Below are positions 15,601-27,655 of a stretch of DNA of 64,000 bases, one piece after another. Every line of letters starts with the position of its first letter. Position 1 is the stretch's first letter. Origin of the DNA: Chondrilla cf. caribensis (lineage: Eukaryota > Porifera > Demospongiae > Chondrillida > Chondrillidae); contig OZ026556.1 in the NCBI GenBank assembly GCA_964020155.1, positions 5,275,119 through 5,339,118 of the forward strand, read 5' to 3'. The notes beneath the pieces were generated by a model. It worked only from the letters and a program-made list of their open reading frames with translations. It was not told the origin of the DNA and did not search any database. The translations under genes were made by a program, and so were the position numbers.

Positions 15601-16027
15601 ATTGAAGTTCCATGATTGCGTCTTGGCATCTGATTAGGACGCAAACGAATAAGGTACAACGAACCCCAAAATACCACTATTACTAGTGGTCACGTACCAC
15701 GGAGAACAAACCGTATGATTTGGAAGCAATTCTTTTGTATATATCTATCAAATGCTGACTGAAAGGTGAAGTAACTCTAAATCTACTGGGTGAAATAAGG
15801 TCAAACACTGCTTTTATAGTAGGCAACATTGCACCTTTATCTTTGGTCAGATTAGAAGTACATCGGGTAAACGAAACAGGGGTGGGGTTTGTGGCAGGAG
15901 TAGATATAGATTCACATCTCTTCTTCGCCAGCTTCTCTAATGCTTTTATTCTGTTCGCTTCCATTCGCTGTCGCTGATCTGAAGTAATACCATCTTGTAA
16001 ACGTCTGGTCTGTTTTCGTGCCGCCAT
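12636..16027 (-). CDS. SMARCAL1: SMARCAL1 annealing helicase (HARP domain, SNF2 ATPase)
   Basis: Fifteen minus-strand exons: 16027-15712, 15629-15579, 14971-14791, 14648-14498, 14427-14254, 14193-14128, 14058-13918, 13834-13755, 13693-13561, 13505-13435, 13376-13277, 13214-13091, 13032-12974, 12904-12804, 12741-12636. Phases all match; 617 residues. SMARCAL1 rewinds RPA-coated DNA at stalled replication forks. An RPA-binding motif lies near residues 15-37 ([20 protein letters not shown]). One HARP domain follows ([20 protein letters not shown], then [11 protein letters not shown]). SNF2 motifs include DDMGLGKT (196-203), DESH (292-295), SGTP (322-325) and [11 protein letters not shown] (553-563). 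The human protein has 954 residues and two HARP domains; this one has a single HARP and a short linker. Intron 2 is unusually long (607 bp) and contains a 25-bp minisatellite. No zinc finger or HNH nuclease is present, which argues against ZRANB3. Confidence 0.92.
15008..15190. repeat. 25-bp minisatellite in SMARCAL1 intron 2
   Basis: About seven tandem copies of a 25-bp unit containing GACCTACTCCACACCAATGT. Copies differ mainly at one position (CGACC or CAACC). It lies in the 607-bp intron between exons 2 and 3 and explains part of that intron's size. A short reading frame crosses it by chance. Confidence 0.95.
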
Positions 16028-16887
16028 TTGTCCAGCTCACGAAACGCATCACGTGATCTCAGCTCAGCATGCACCATTGCGACCTACCTCACTAGATGCT
16101 GCAGGATGTGCTTCTTATACTTATTCCTATACCCACTCAGGGTTGAAGACACATATAATATATAAATACAGTATGTGAATAATTGTTTTGGTGCAAAAGA
16201 AACTTTGTCAGAGAATGCCACGCGAGCAGTACAAAGACATAGAAGTATTCCCTTGAAAAGTGGAGATATTACCAAATTGTGTCTTCAAAAAACTCCTAAC
16301 TCTATAGTGGTTGGAGTAAATGTTGAAGGAGGAACAGGTCCTTGACAGTTACATCCAAGTATGTGAGTATATGTTATTAACACTATAAAATAATCCTGTG
16401 TATGTTCATTTGTATGTGTGTGTTTTGTATGTGTACATGTGTGTATTTTATGTGTGTGTGTGCATGTATGCATGCATGTGTGTGTGTTGTGTGTGTATGT
16501 GTGTGTGTGTGTGTGCATACATGCATAAATGTGTGCTTGTGTGTGTGAGTGTGAGTGACACATACTTCACCACGAATGTGATATTGATCTATTGATATTT
16601 TTGTGCTTCCTGTTCTTGTGTTCAATGGGTGCAGGTATATAGTGCAATTGGATGTAATCCAATAGAGTATATATTGTTAGTTTTTGTTTGGCATATAGTT
16701 TTGTGACACTGGTATCGAAACAAGTACGAAGATCAACCACAAGTCAGTTGATTTGGTGAGAAAAGGTGCAAGGAGAAACACCTAGTCTCTTTTCAGTGAC
16801 ATTTTGATGAGGCTGACCTGATAGTTGGTAAAGTTAGCCATTGGTAAGGTTATCTATAATATATATATATATATATATATTATATAA
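16028..16887. repeat. Gene-to-subtelomere transition zone with microsatellites and a block fragment
   Basis: No gene is seen. A TG-rich microsatellite occupies about 16408-16556 and a TA run about 16858-16882. At about 16125-16290 there is a diverged, shortened copy of the duplicated subtelomeric block. It has a CACTCAGGGTTGAAGACAC motif and an AGATATTACCAAATTG motif, which lie some 700 bp apart in blocks A-C but only about 130 bp apart here. This marks the inner edge of subtelomeric sequence. Confidence 0.7.
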
Positions 16888-17265
16888 TTAATATTAGTTA
16901 AAACGGTAGTACGTGGGTGTAGCAATAGCTTTCACTCTTTCCAACCTTATGTTGTCCATAATTTGTTCAAGTATCAAAATATTGTATTATAATGATCACA
17001 TTAATGAAATGAAGAAATTGTCGGATTTGTAATTAATAAAAAAGTCACCCACTCAGGGTCAAAGACACCTATATATGTAGAGCTTTACAGGGACTTTCCA
17101 CAGAGACCGTGTACTTGCGTCATTCCACGAATGCAGAAGACACTATTCTAGCTGGGAGGTCAGCCGCGAGTCCCAAAGCTCCCCCCTACGGTTCTTTGTA
17201 GAGAGTATTGCGACTGACCACCAGGAAGTGAGCTATTTTTTTTCAGAGAAAAAAACCGTCCTTTT

Positions 17266-17329
17266 GAGGATTCGAACCCGCGACCTGGAGCCTAGAGTCG
17301 TGTCACCTGACCACCCCGCCACCGTGACC
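17266..17329 (-). repeat. tRNA-derived SINE-like segment, copy A
   Basis: Read on the minus strand, this has a box A-like TGGCGGGGTGGTC and an exact RNA polymerase III box B, GGTTCGAATCC, spaced as in a tRNA. The ends do not pair as an acceptor stem and the anticodon arm is not well formed. It is best read as a SINE head rather than a working tRNA gene. The same segment occurs in blocks B and C. Confidence 0.6.
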
Positions 17330-17932
17330 TATCTATTTTATTATTATTATCTGCGCTATTTAAAGTTGCCCTCAATTTTCAATTCGGAGAATAGGCCACC
17401 CACAGGCACTCGAATCACTTGATCGTCTCTAATAGGTTTAGAAGAACCTTCGGTGAAGATTTAAAGTTCGTTGAAGTCTTTGCGCTCAAATTCTAGCCCA
17501 AATCCTAATTGTCGGCGTTTTGAAATCGGCCATTTTGTTCGCACAATAGAAATAATATAAATTCACTGTAGTGGTTACGCGTAGGAATGCATATTATATG
17601 ATGTTGCAGTATTTCCTAAATTCGAATATACTCGAAGAAGATGGTGGAGCTACGTAGCTCGTAGCTACGGCAAGGGAGCTTTACAAAGTCTTCTGTTTCA
17701 TACTATAAAACACGAGGGTATGTAAATTTTTCCTACATTCCAGACTGTATGTGCATTATTGCTTTCCTGTGATAGAAACTTCGTCGGAGAATGCGCGAAC
17801 ACTGTAAGGGACATAGCAGTATTCCTCTGCAAAGAGAAGATATTACCAAATTGCATCTTCGAGGTGTGGTTGTGTAGGGTATGGGTTGAGGTATATTAAC
17901 TGATAGAATATGTTCACTTGTTTTGTGTTCAG

Positions 17933-18094
17933 TTTTGAAGTAGTGAAGATCATCCATGACAAGATACTGGACATGACCGGTAGTAACCAGTGAGTACATC
18001 ATTATGTGATCCACTGTGATTATCATACTCAAGTATTACATCTGCTCTCAGAGTACCACTTGTTCTGGTGGGAAACAAGACAGACCTCCACATG
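17933..18094 (+). pseudogene. RHEB: RHEB-like GTPase gene fragment, copy A
   Basis: Two exon-like pieces, 17933-17989 and 18052-18094, joined by a 62-bp intron with an intact CA|GTGAGT donor and CTCAG acceptor. Spliced, they read (S)FEVVKIIHDKILDMTG SNQ and then VPLVLVGNKTDLHM. From memory this matches the middle of RHEB (SFEV-K, ILDM-G, LVGNK-DLHM), including the NKxD guanine-binding motif. The match stops after DLHM; the next codons are CAA AAT CAA TAG with no splice donor. No upstream G-box exons are present. It is a broken fragment captured in a subtelomeric duplication. Confidence 0.8.
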
Positions 18095-18393
18095 CAAAAT
18101 CAATAGTTCTGTGTAGCACTGCAAACACACACATCAAAATAGAACTATTGCCAGTACCTGTTTTACAATAATCTATTATCACAATGTCAACACAATAAGT
18201 TATATTATGTATACCAAATCTAGCACACTGCATTATGCTACGATAGGTCAGGTATTTAGGTACGTATCTCGTCGACCGGCACATGCCATTTTGTATTTCC
18301 CACCGGTGTCATAGGTGTCAGTGACCCCCCTTTCCCTCTGACACCAGCATGGCCATCTTTTCAGGAAGTTTGAGAAATACGAATGCACAGACA

Positions 18394-18894
18394 CACTCCT
18401 TGACCTAGTACAGTCCTTCTGATAACAAAAAGATGCATTTTGATGTCGACCAAAAATTCTCCCCACTGCCCATATGCCACATATAATAAAATGTATGTTC
18501 TTTTGTATGTTTATAAGTGTAATATGCCTTGTTGTGATGACCTGAGCAATTGGACAATTCTTTGCTGGTCACCAAGGGCTAGCCAGTGTCCGTGCTAAAC
18601 TCACCAACACATTTTGGGAAGAATTGAGATTGTCCTGAGTGCGCTATAAGTCTCGTGATGACAAGCAAAAAAATGTCAATTTTTGGTCTTGTCACCACGG
18701 CCTCTCCTGTGTGCACGTGATGCATCATAGCTGAAATCCAAATGCACAGACACACTCCTGGACCTGGTAGCTACCTTCTGATAGCAAAAAGTTGCATTTT
18801 GATGTCGACTAAAATTTCCCCCTATTGCCAATGTATATACTTTGAATGTAGATTCATATATAAGTGTATTACGCCTTGGGTGATCACCTAAGCA
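18394..18894 (+). repeat. 347-bp satellite, first diverged monomers
   Basis: About 1.4 monomers of the main satellite follow block A directly, beginning near GAATGCACAGACACACTCC. They are visibly more diverged from the consensus than the distal arrays. The sequence breaks off at GATCACCTAAGCA, where the 187-bp satellite begins. Confidence 0.9.
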
Positions 18895-19785
18895 TAGGAG
18901 AGAAAACTTTAAGCACCTTTTTGCATATCTCATGGGAGAAGGGGCGTGTCAATTTTAGACAGACCTAGCTGGGGACGTGAGCTAACTTCTGAAACAATTC
19001 CCATCTCAATAGGTGACCCGTAACCCCAGCTACATTGGAAGGTGCTTAATATTTTTTCAATGTATGAGAGAGTATAGGAGAGAAAACGCTAAGCACCTTT
19101 TTGCATAGCTCATTGGGGAGGTGGTGTGTCAACTTGATATTTCAGACAGACCTAGCTGGGGATGTGAGCTAACTTCTGAAACAATTCCCATCTCAATAGG
19201 TGACCCATAACCCCAGCTACATTGGAAGGTGCTTAATATTTTTTCAATGTATGGGAGAGTATAGGAGAGAAAACGCTAAGTACCCTTTTGCATAGCTCAT
19301 TGGGGAGGTGGCGTGTCAACTTGATATTTCAGACAGACCTAGCTGGGGATGTGAGCTAACTTCTGAAACAATTCCCATCTCAATAGGTGACCCATAACCC
19401 CAGCTACATTGGAAGGCGCTTAATATTTTGTCAATGTATGGGAGAGTATAGGAGAGAAAACTTCAAGCACCTTTTTGCATAGCTCATTGGGGAGGGGGCG
19501 TGTCAACTTGATATTTTAGACAGACCTAGCTGGGGATGTGAGCTAACGTCTGAAACAATTCCCATCTCAATAGGTGACCCATAACCCCAGCTACATTGGA
19601 AGGTGCTTAATATTTTTTCAATGTATGGGAGAGTATAGGAGAGAAAATGCTAAGCACCTTTTTGCATAGCTCATAGGGGAGGGGGCGTGTCAACTTGATA
19701 TTTTAGACAGACCTAGCTGGGGATGTGAGCTAACTTCTGAAACAATTTGCATAGCTCATTGAGGAGGGGGCATGTCAACTTGATG
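18895..19785 (+). repeat. 187-bp satellite array, first copy
   Basis: Nearly five tandem monomers. The AGTATAGGAG marker recurs at about 19071, 19258, 19445 and 19632, giving an exact 187-bp period. Each unit carries inverted 10-bp arms AAGGTGCTTA and TAAGCACCTT, separated by about 41 bp across the monomer junction. The last monomer is cut at AACAATTTGCATAGCTC, and the array switches to the 347-bp satellite at CTTGATGTCGACC. Confidence 0.95.
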
Positions 19786-22700
19786 TCGACCAAAATCTCC
19801 CCCTAGTGCCAATATATATACTTTGTATGTAGATTCATATATAAGTGTATTACGCCTTGTGGTGATCACCTAAGCAATTTGAGTTTTCTTTGCTGGTCAC
19901 CAAGGGCTACCTAGTGTCCATGCCTAACTCACCAACACAATTTCATAAACATTCTGATTGTCCTGAGTGCGCTATAAGCCTCGTGGTGACAAGCCAAAAG
20001 AATGTCAATTTTTAGTCTTGTCACCACGGCCTCTCCTGTGTGCACGTAATGCATCATAGCTGAAATCCGAATGCACAGACACACTCCTGGACCTGGTAGC
20101 TACCTTCTAATAGCAAAAAGTTGCATTTTGATGTCGACCAAAATTTCCCCCTATTGCCAATGTATACACTTTGTATGTACATTCATATATGCGTGTAATA
20201 CGCCTTGTGGTGATCACCTAAGCAATTTGAGATTTCTTTTCTTGTCACCAAGGGCTACCTAGTGTCCATGCCCAACCCACCAACACAATTTGGTAAGCAT
20301 TCTGATTGTCCTGAGTGCGCTATAAGCCTCGTGGTGACAAGCCCAAAAAATGTCAATTTTTGGTCTTGTCACCACGGCCTCTCCTGTGTGCACGTGATGC
20401 ATCATAGCTGAAATCCAAATGCACAGCCACACTCCTGGACCTGGTAGCTACCTTCTGATAGCAAAAAGTTGCATTTTGATGTCGACCAAAATTTCCCCCT
20501 ATTGCCAATGTAGATTCATATATAAGTGTATTACGCCTTGGGTGATCACCTAAGCAATTTGAGATTTCTTTTCTGGTCACCAAGGGCTACCTAGTGTCCA
20601 TGCCTAACTCACCAACACAATTTCGCAAGCATTCTGATTGTCCTGAGTGCGCTATAAGCCTCGTGGTGACAAGCCAAAAAATGTCAATTTTTGGTCTTGT
20701 CACCACGGCCTCTCCTGTGTGCACGTGATGCATCATAGCTGAAATCCAAATGCACAGACACACTCCTGGACCTGGTAGCTACCTTCTGATAGCAAAAAGT
20801 TGCATTTTGATGTCGACCAAAATTTCCCCCTTTTGCCAATGTATACACTTTGTATGTACATTCATATATGCGTGTAATACGCCTTGTGGTGATCACCTAA
20901 GCAATTTGAGATTTCTTTTCTTGTCACCAAGGGCTACCTAGTGTCCATGCCCAACCCACCAACACAATTTGGTAAGCATTCTGATTGTCCTGAGTGCGCT
21001 ATAAGCCTCGTGGTGACAAGCCCAAAAAATGTCAATTTTTGGTCTTGTCACCACGGCCTCTCCTGTGTGCACGTGATGCATCATAGCTGAAATCCAAATG
21101 CACAGCCACACTCCTGGACCTGGTAGCTACCTTCTGATAGCAAAAAGTTGCATTTTGATGTCGACCAAAATTTCCCCCTATTGCCAATATATATACTTTG
21201 TATGTAGATTCATATATAAGTGTATTACGCCTTGGGTGATCACCTAAGCAATTTGAGATTTCTTTGCTGGTCACCAAGGGCTACCTAGTGTCCATGCCTA
21301 ACTCACCAACACAATTTCATAAACATTCTGATTGTCCTGAGTGCGCTATAAGCCTCGTGGTGACAAGCCAAAAGAATGTCAATTTTTAGTCTTGTCACCA
21401 CGGCCTCTCCTGTGTGCACGTAATGCATCATAGCTCAAATCCGAATGCACAGACACACTCCTGGACCTGGTAGCTACCTTCTAATAGCAAAAAGTTGCAT
21501 TTTGATGTCGACCAAAATTTCCCCCTATTGCCAATGTATACACTTTGTATGTACATTCATATATGCGTGTAATACGCCTTGTGGTGATCACCTAAGCAAT
21601 TTGAGATTTCTTTTCTTGTCACCAAGGGCTACCTAGTGTCCATGCCCAACCCACCAACACAATTTGGTAAGCATTCTGATTGTCCTGAGTGCGCTATAAG
21701 CCTCGTGGTGACAAGCCCAAAAAATGTCAATTTTTGGTCTTGTCACCACGGCCTCTCCTGTGTGCACGTGATGCATCATAGCTGAAATCCAAATGCACAG
21801 CCACACTCCTGGACCTGGTAGCTACCTTCTGATAGCAAAAAGTTGCATTTTGATGTCGACCAAAATTTCCCCCTATTGCCAATGTAGATTCATATATAAG
21901 TGTATTACGCCTTGGGTGATCACCTAAGCAATTTGAGATTTCTTTGCTGGTCACCAAGGGCTACCTAGTGTCCATGCCTAACTCACCAACACAATTTGGT
22001 AAGCATTCTGATTGTCCTGAGTGCGCTATAAGCCTCGTGGTGACAAGCCCAAAAAATGTCAATTTTTGGTCTTGTCACCACGGCCTCTCCTGTGTGCACG
22101 TGATTAATCATAGCTCAAATCCAAATGCACAGACACACTCCTGGACCTGGTAGCTACTTTCTGATAGCAAAAAGTTGCATTTTGATGTCGACCAAAATTT
22201 CCCCCTATTGCCAATGTACATACTTTGCATGTAGATTCATATATAAGTGTATTACGCCTTGGGTGATCACCTAAGCAATTTGAGATTTCTTTTCTGGTCA
22301 CCAAGGGCTACCCAGTGTCCATACCTAACTCACCAACACAATTTGGTAAGCATTCTGATTGTCCTGAGTGCGCTATAAGCCTCGTGGCGACAAGCCCAAA
22401 AAATGTCAATTTTTAGTCTTGTCACCACGGCCTCTCCTGTGTGCACGTAATGCATCATAGCTGAAATCCAAATGCACAGCCACACTCCTGGACCTGGTAG
22501 CTACCTTCTGATAGCAAAAAGTTGCATTTTGATGTCGACCAAAATTTCCCCCTTTTGCCAATATATATACTTTGTATGTAGATTCATATATAAGTGTATT
22601 ACGCCTTGGGTGATCACCTAAGCAATTTGAGATTTCTTTGCTGGTCACCAAGGGCTACCTAGTGTCCATGCCTAACTCACCAACACAATTTGGTAAGCAT

Positions 22701-25215
22701 TCTGATTGTCCTGAGTGCGCTATAAGCCTCATGGTGACAAGCCCAAAAAATGTCAATTTTTGGTCTTGTCACCACGGCCTCTCCTGTGTGCACGTGATGC
22801 ATCATAGCTGAAATCCAAATCCACAGACATGCTCCTGTACCTGGTAGCTACCTTCTGATAGCAAGAAGTTGCATTTTGATGTCGACCAAAATTTCCCCCT
22901 ATTGCCAATATATATACTTTGTATGTAGATTCATATATAAGTGTATTACGCCTTGGGTGATCACCTAAGCAATTTGAGATTTCTTTTCTGGTCACCAAGG
23001 GCTACCTAGTGTCCATGCCTAACTCACCAACACAATTTGGTAAGCATTCTGATTGTCCTGAGTGCGCTATAAGCCTCGTGGTGACAAGCCCAAAAAATGT
23101 CAATTTTTGGTCTTGTCACCACGGCCTCTCCTGTGTGCACGTGATTAATCATAGCTCAAATCCAAATGCACAGACACACTCCTGGACCTGGTAGCTACTT
23201 TCTGATAGCAAAAAGTTGCATTTTGATGTCGACCAAAATTTCCCCCTATTGCCAATATATATACTTTGTATGTAGATTCATATATAAGTGTATTACGCCT
23301 TGGGTGATCACCTAAGCAATTTGAGATTTCTTTGCTGGTCACCAAGGGCTACCTAGTGTCCATGCCTAACTCACCAACACAATTTGGTAAGCATTCTGAT
23401 TGTCCTGAGTGCGCTATAAGCCTCGTGGTGACAAGCCCAAAAAATGTCAATTTTTGGTCTTGTCACCACGGCCTCTCCTGTGTGCACGTGATTAATCATA
23501 GCTCAAATCCAAATGCACAGACACACTCCTGGACCTGGTAGCTACTTTCTGATAGCAAAAAGTTGCATTTTGATGTCGACCAAAATTTCCCCCTATTGCC
23601 AATGTACATACTTTGCATGTAGATTCATATATAAGTGTATTACGCCTTGGGTGATCACCTAAGCAATTTGAGATTTCTTTTCTGGTCACCAAGGGCTACC
23701 CAGTGTCCATACCTAACTCACCAACACAATTTGGTAAGCATTCTGATTGTCCTGAGTGCGCTATAAGCCTCGTGGCGACAAGCCCAAAAAATGTCAATTT
23801 TTAGTCTTGTCACCACGGCCTCTCCTGTGTGCACGTAATGCATCATAGCTGAAATCCAAATGCACAGCCACACTCCTGGACCTGGTAGCTACCTTCTGAT
23901 AGCAAAAAGTTGCATTTTGATGTCGACCAAAATTTCCCCCTTTTGCCAATGTATATACTTTGCATGTAGATTCATATATAAGTGTATTACGCCTTGGGTG
24001 ATCACCTAAGCAATTTGAGATTTCTTTGCTGGTCACCAAGGGCTACCTAGTGTCCATGCCTAACTCACCAACACAATTTGGTAAGCATTCTGATTGTCCT
24101 GAGTGCGCTATAAGCCTCATGGTGACAAGCCCAAAAAATGTCAATTTTTGGTCTTGTCACCACGGCCTCTCCTGTGTGCACGTGATGCATCATAGCTGAA
24201 ATCCAAATGCACAGACACACTCCTGGACCTGGTAGCTACCTTCTGATAGCAAAAAGTTGCATTTTGATGTCGACCAAAATTTCTCCCTATTGCCAATGTT
24301 TATACTTGTATGTAGATTCATATATAAGTGTATTACGCCTTGGGTGATCACCTAAGCAATTTGAGATTTCTTTTCTGGTCACCAAGGGCTACCTAGTGTC
24401 CATGCCTAACTCACCAACACAATTTGGTAAGCATTCTGATTGTCCTGAGTGCGCTATAAGCCTCGTGGTGACAAGCCCAAAAAATGTCAATTTTTGGTCT
24501 TGTCACCACGGCCTCTCCTGTGTGCACGTGATGCATCATAGCTGAAATCCAAATGCACAGACACACTCCTGTACCTGGTAGCTACCTTCTGATAGCAAAA
24601 AAGATGCATTTTGATGTCGACCAAAATTTCCCCCCAGTGCCACATATAATAGAATGTATATACTTTGTATGTAGATTCATATATGCGTGTAATACGCCTT
24701 GTGATGATCACCTAAGCAATTTGAGATTTCTTTTCTGTTCACCAAGGGCTACCCAGTGTCCATACCAAACTCACCAACACAATTTGGTAAGCATTCTGAT
24801 TGTCCTGAGTGCGTTATAAGCCTCGTGGTGACAAGCCAAAAAATGTCAATTTTTTGAGTTGTCACCACGGCCTCTCCTGTGTGCACGTGATGCATCATAG
24901 CTGAAATCCAAATGCACAGACACACTCCTGGACCTGGTAGCTACCTTCTGATAGCAAAACATTGCATTTTGATGTCGACCAAAATTTCCCCCTATTGCCA
25001 ATATATATACTTTGTATGTAGATTCATATATAAGTGTATTACGCCTTGGGTGATCACCTAAGCAATTTGAGATTTCTTTGCTGGTCACCAAGGGCTACCT
25101 AGTGTCCATGCCTAACTCACCAACACAATTTGGTAAGCATTCTGATTGTCCTGAGTGCGCTATAAGCCTCGTGGTGACAAGCCCAAAAAATGTCAATTTT
25201 TGGTCTTGTCACACA
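19786..25215 (+). repeat. 347-bp satellite array, proximal (about 16 monomers)
   Basis: Head-to-tail monomers of about 347 bp, many with the 47-bp hairpin (for example 24464-24510: arms of 20 nt, 7-nt loop, one mismatch). Segments around 21944-22651 recur at 23332-24039, an offset of 1388 bp or four monomers, so the array has higher-order structure. The array is mostly of the CTATTGCCAATG type; one monomer near 24630 is of the longer CAGTGCCACATATAATAG type. It ends abruptly at CTTGTCACACACTCCTGGACC, where block B starts. Open reading frames here are by-products of the repeat. Confidence 0.95.
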
Positions 25216-25297
25216 CTCCTGGACCTGTGATTCAGGACAGGTCAGCTGTGTCCACTGAAATAGTCAAATCGTTGTGAACATATTTTTATCTCTCCAG

Positions 25298-25463
25298 AGG
25301 TACTTCTCCAAACTGTTTAGTAGGACAGTATTGAAGGACCGAGGTGAGAGGGTCACTAGGTGCATACCTGTAGCTGGTATGTAAAATGTGAATGCTCTGC
25401 TCTTGCCTTCCTGCAGGTCTTCTCCAAACACTTCCAGAGAAATATCACAGTTCTTTGCATTGA
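25298..25463 (+). pseudogene. Unidentified two-exon gene fragment, copy B
   Basis: A pyrimidine-rich CTCCAG acceptor precedes an open stretch at 25298-25376 reading RYFSKLFSRTVLKDRGERVT then RCIPVA. It is followed by a good donor (GGTATGTA), a 40-bp putative intron ending CTGCAG, and 25417-25463 reading GLLQTLPEKYHSSLH and a TGA stop. The phases agree. I do not recognise the family. The same arrangement is present in copy C, so conservation reflects duplication and not selection. The intron would be very short. It could be a captured last-exon pair, like the RHEB-like piece in the same block, or a chance frame. Confidence 0.35.
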
Positions 25464-26222
25464 CAGTAACAAGAATTGAGAACTTTTGAATTTACCATTC
25501 TACTTATTAATAAAATGTAAAAAGTTGATTCAGTCATATTATTCCTCAGTTGAAATTCTTGTAAACATACGTAAATGTTCCAAACTGATAAAGGTGACTG
25601 ACATACTTTCATTTTGAAACCTTTTGGCTTTGTAAAAATTAATATCAAATTTAACTACATGTGGGCCAATCAGCATCTTGATTTTAACGCCGTAACATCA
25701 ATACAGGACCCACCCCTTTTACACATTCACAGGAAATACCCATTCCCTCTGTTCTAATCGACTGTCACTTAGGTTAAGTTGGGTATACTTATTTAGGCCA
25801 TAGATACTCGTTATTGACAATTAAAATAAACACATAATTACATAATAAATATTAGTTAAAACGGTAGTACGTGGGTGTAGCAATAGCTTTCACTCTTTCC
25901 AACCTTATGTTGTCCATAATTTGTTCAAGTATCAAAATATTGTATTATAATGATCACATTAATGAAATGAAGAAATTGTCGGATTTGTAATTAATAAAAA
26001 AGTCACCCACTCAGGGTCAAAGACACCTATATATGTAGAGCTTTACAGGGACTTTCCACAGATACCGTGTACTTGCATCATTCCACGAATGCAGAAGACA
26101 CTATTCTAGCTGGGAGGTCAGCCGCGAGTCCCAAAGCTCCCCCCTACGGTTCTTTGTAGAGAGTATTGCGACTGACCACCAGGAAGTGAGCTATTTTTTT
26201 TCAGAGAAAAAAACCGTCCTTT

Positions 26223-26286
26223 TGAGGATTCGAACCCGCGACCTGGAGCCTAGAGTCGTGTCACCTGACCACTCCGCCACCGTGAC
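26223..26286 (-). repeat. tRNA-derived SINE-like segment, copy B
   Basis: Same segment as 17266-17329, with box B GGTTCGAATCC intact and one difference in the box A region (GGAGTGG instead of GGGGTGG on the minus strand). Confidence 0.6.
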
Positions 26287-26715
26287 TTATCTATTTTATT
26301 GTTATTATCTGCGCTATTTAAAGTTGCCCTCAATGTTCAATTCGGAGAATAGGCCACCCCCAGGCACTCGAATCACTTGATCGTCTCTAATAGGTTTAGA
26401 AGAACCTTTGGTGAAGATTTAAAGCTCGTTGAAGTCTTTGCGCTCAAATTCTAGCCCAAATCCTAATTGTCGGCGTTTTGAAATCGGCCATTTTGTTCGC
26501 ACAATAGAAATAATATAAATTCACTGTAGTGGTTACGCGTAGGAATGCATATTATATGATGTTGCAGTATTTCCTAAATTCGAATATACTCGAAGATGGT
26601 GGAGCTACGTAGCTCGTAGCTACGGCAAGGGAGCTTTACAAAGTCTTCTGTTTTTAATACTACAAAACCCGAGGGTATGTAAAGTTTTCCTACATTCCAG
26701 ACTGTATGTGCATTA

Positions 26716-27479
26716 GGGTAGAGCGGGGTAATTTGAAAAATGGGGTAATTTGAAATAATTTCCCCTTATCGGCTCGCATTCAGCGAAGAATAGCAGGAAT
26801 ACCCTGAAAACGCAAAACAACAAAGCATAGTGTTTGACGATCGTCTACATGTAAAAACAACGGTAGAAGACAATGGACTAAAGAGGATAGCGTACAAAAT
26901 ACGGATACATGTAAATATTTTCATGCGCTAAAATCTCACCCTGATGAAACTCACAGCTCTGGCAATATCCTAAAATAGCCCAGGCAATCCTGAAGACATG
27001 GTGCAAAATAAACCAACTGAATCGTTGAAACTGTCGAGCAGCATTGAAAACTATCGCGTACTGCCGACTTGCACTTACAGGAAGTGATCAATTATTATTA
27101 ACAATTAGTGGTATCATTTCGGCGCAAAATTCGAATCCAACGTTTGGAGTAGCGACGCCAAGGACTTATACGATCATGCATACGCCTTAACCGCCGTGTT
27201 GCTGCTTTTTAAGCTGACTAAAGTAAGTTTGTTCTCTCCAAATACATCGTTTTCAAATTACCCCGTCGGCCATTTTTAGCAAGAATTCGTATGAAAGCAA
27301 ACGAGGGTGTCACATTCTTCCCGTTGTTACCGGGTAGACATGATTCTTACCTAATCTGACAGAGCACTACCTCCCCTCACTTCTCGGTGAAAACCGCTTA
27401 TCTCAGTCTTCTAGTTTTCGGGAGTCACGGCGTAGAAATTCTATACTTAAATTATATCCCGAATTCCCCCGCTTTACCC
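26716..27479. mobile_element. 764-bp TA-flanked inverted-repeat transposon (non-autonomous Tc1/mariner- or pogo-like)
   Basis: The left end GGGTAGAGCGGGGTAATTTG and the right end read inward, GGGTAAAGCGGGGGAATTCG, agree at 17 of 20 positions. The element is flanked by TA on both sides. Copies A (about 17751-17762) and C (about 33041-33052) have the uninterrupted GCATTATTGC site with a single TA, which directly proves insertion with TA duplication. A subterminal motif, GGGGTAATTTGAAA, occurs near the left end and inverted near 27254. No transposase reading frame is present. TA duplication is typical of Tc1/mariner and related families; the exact family is not settled. Confidence 0.88.
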
Positions 27480-27655
27480 TATTGCTTTCCTGTGATAGAA
27501 ACTTCGTCGGAGAATGCGCGAACACTGTAAGGGACATAGCAGTATTCCTCTGCAAAGAGAAGATATTACCAAATTGCATCTTCGAGGTGTGGTTGTGTAG
27601 GGTATGGGTTGAGGTATATTAACTGATAGAATATGTTCACTTGCTTTGTGTTCAG

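Larger units (their letters stand above)
16888..18393 (+). repeat. Duplicated subtelomeric block, copy A
   Basis: About 1.5 kb shared at high identity with 25852-28110 (copy B, which has an insertion) and 32178-33660 (copy C). It starts at ATTAGTTAAAACGGTAGTAC, contains a tRNA-derived SINE-like segment and a RHEB-like gene fragment, and runs into a 347-bp satellite monomer at its right end. Copy A lacks the left 640 bp that B and C share. It carries a 3-bp difference near 17635 (CGAAGAAGATGG against CGAAGATGG in B and C), so B and C look closer to each other. Confidence 0.9.

Noticed and set aside
16383..16625. Histidine/threonine-rich and cysteine/valine-rich reading frames
   Set aside because: They translate a TG/CA microsatellite.
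17266..17329. Functional tRNA gene
   Set aside because: Box A and box B are present, but there is no pairing acceptor stem or clear anticodon arm, and all three copies lie inside the duplicated block.
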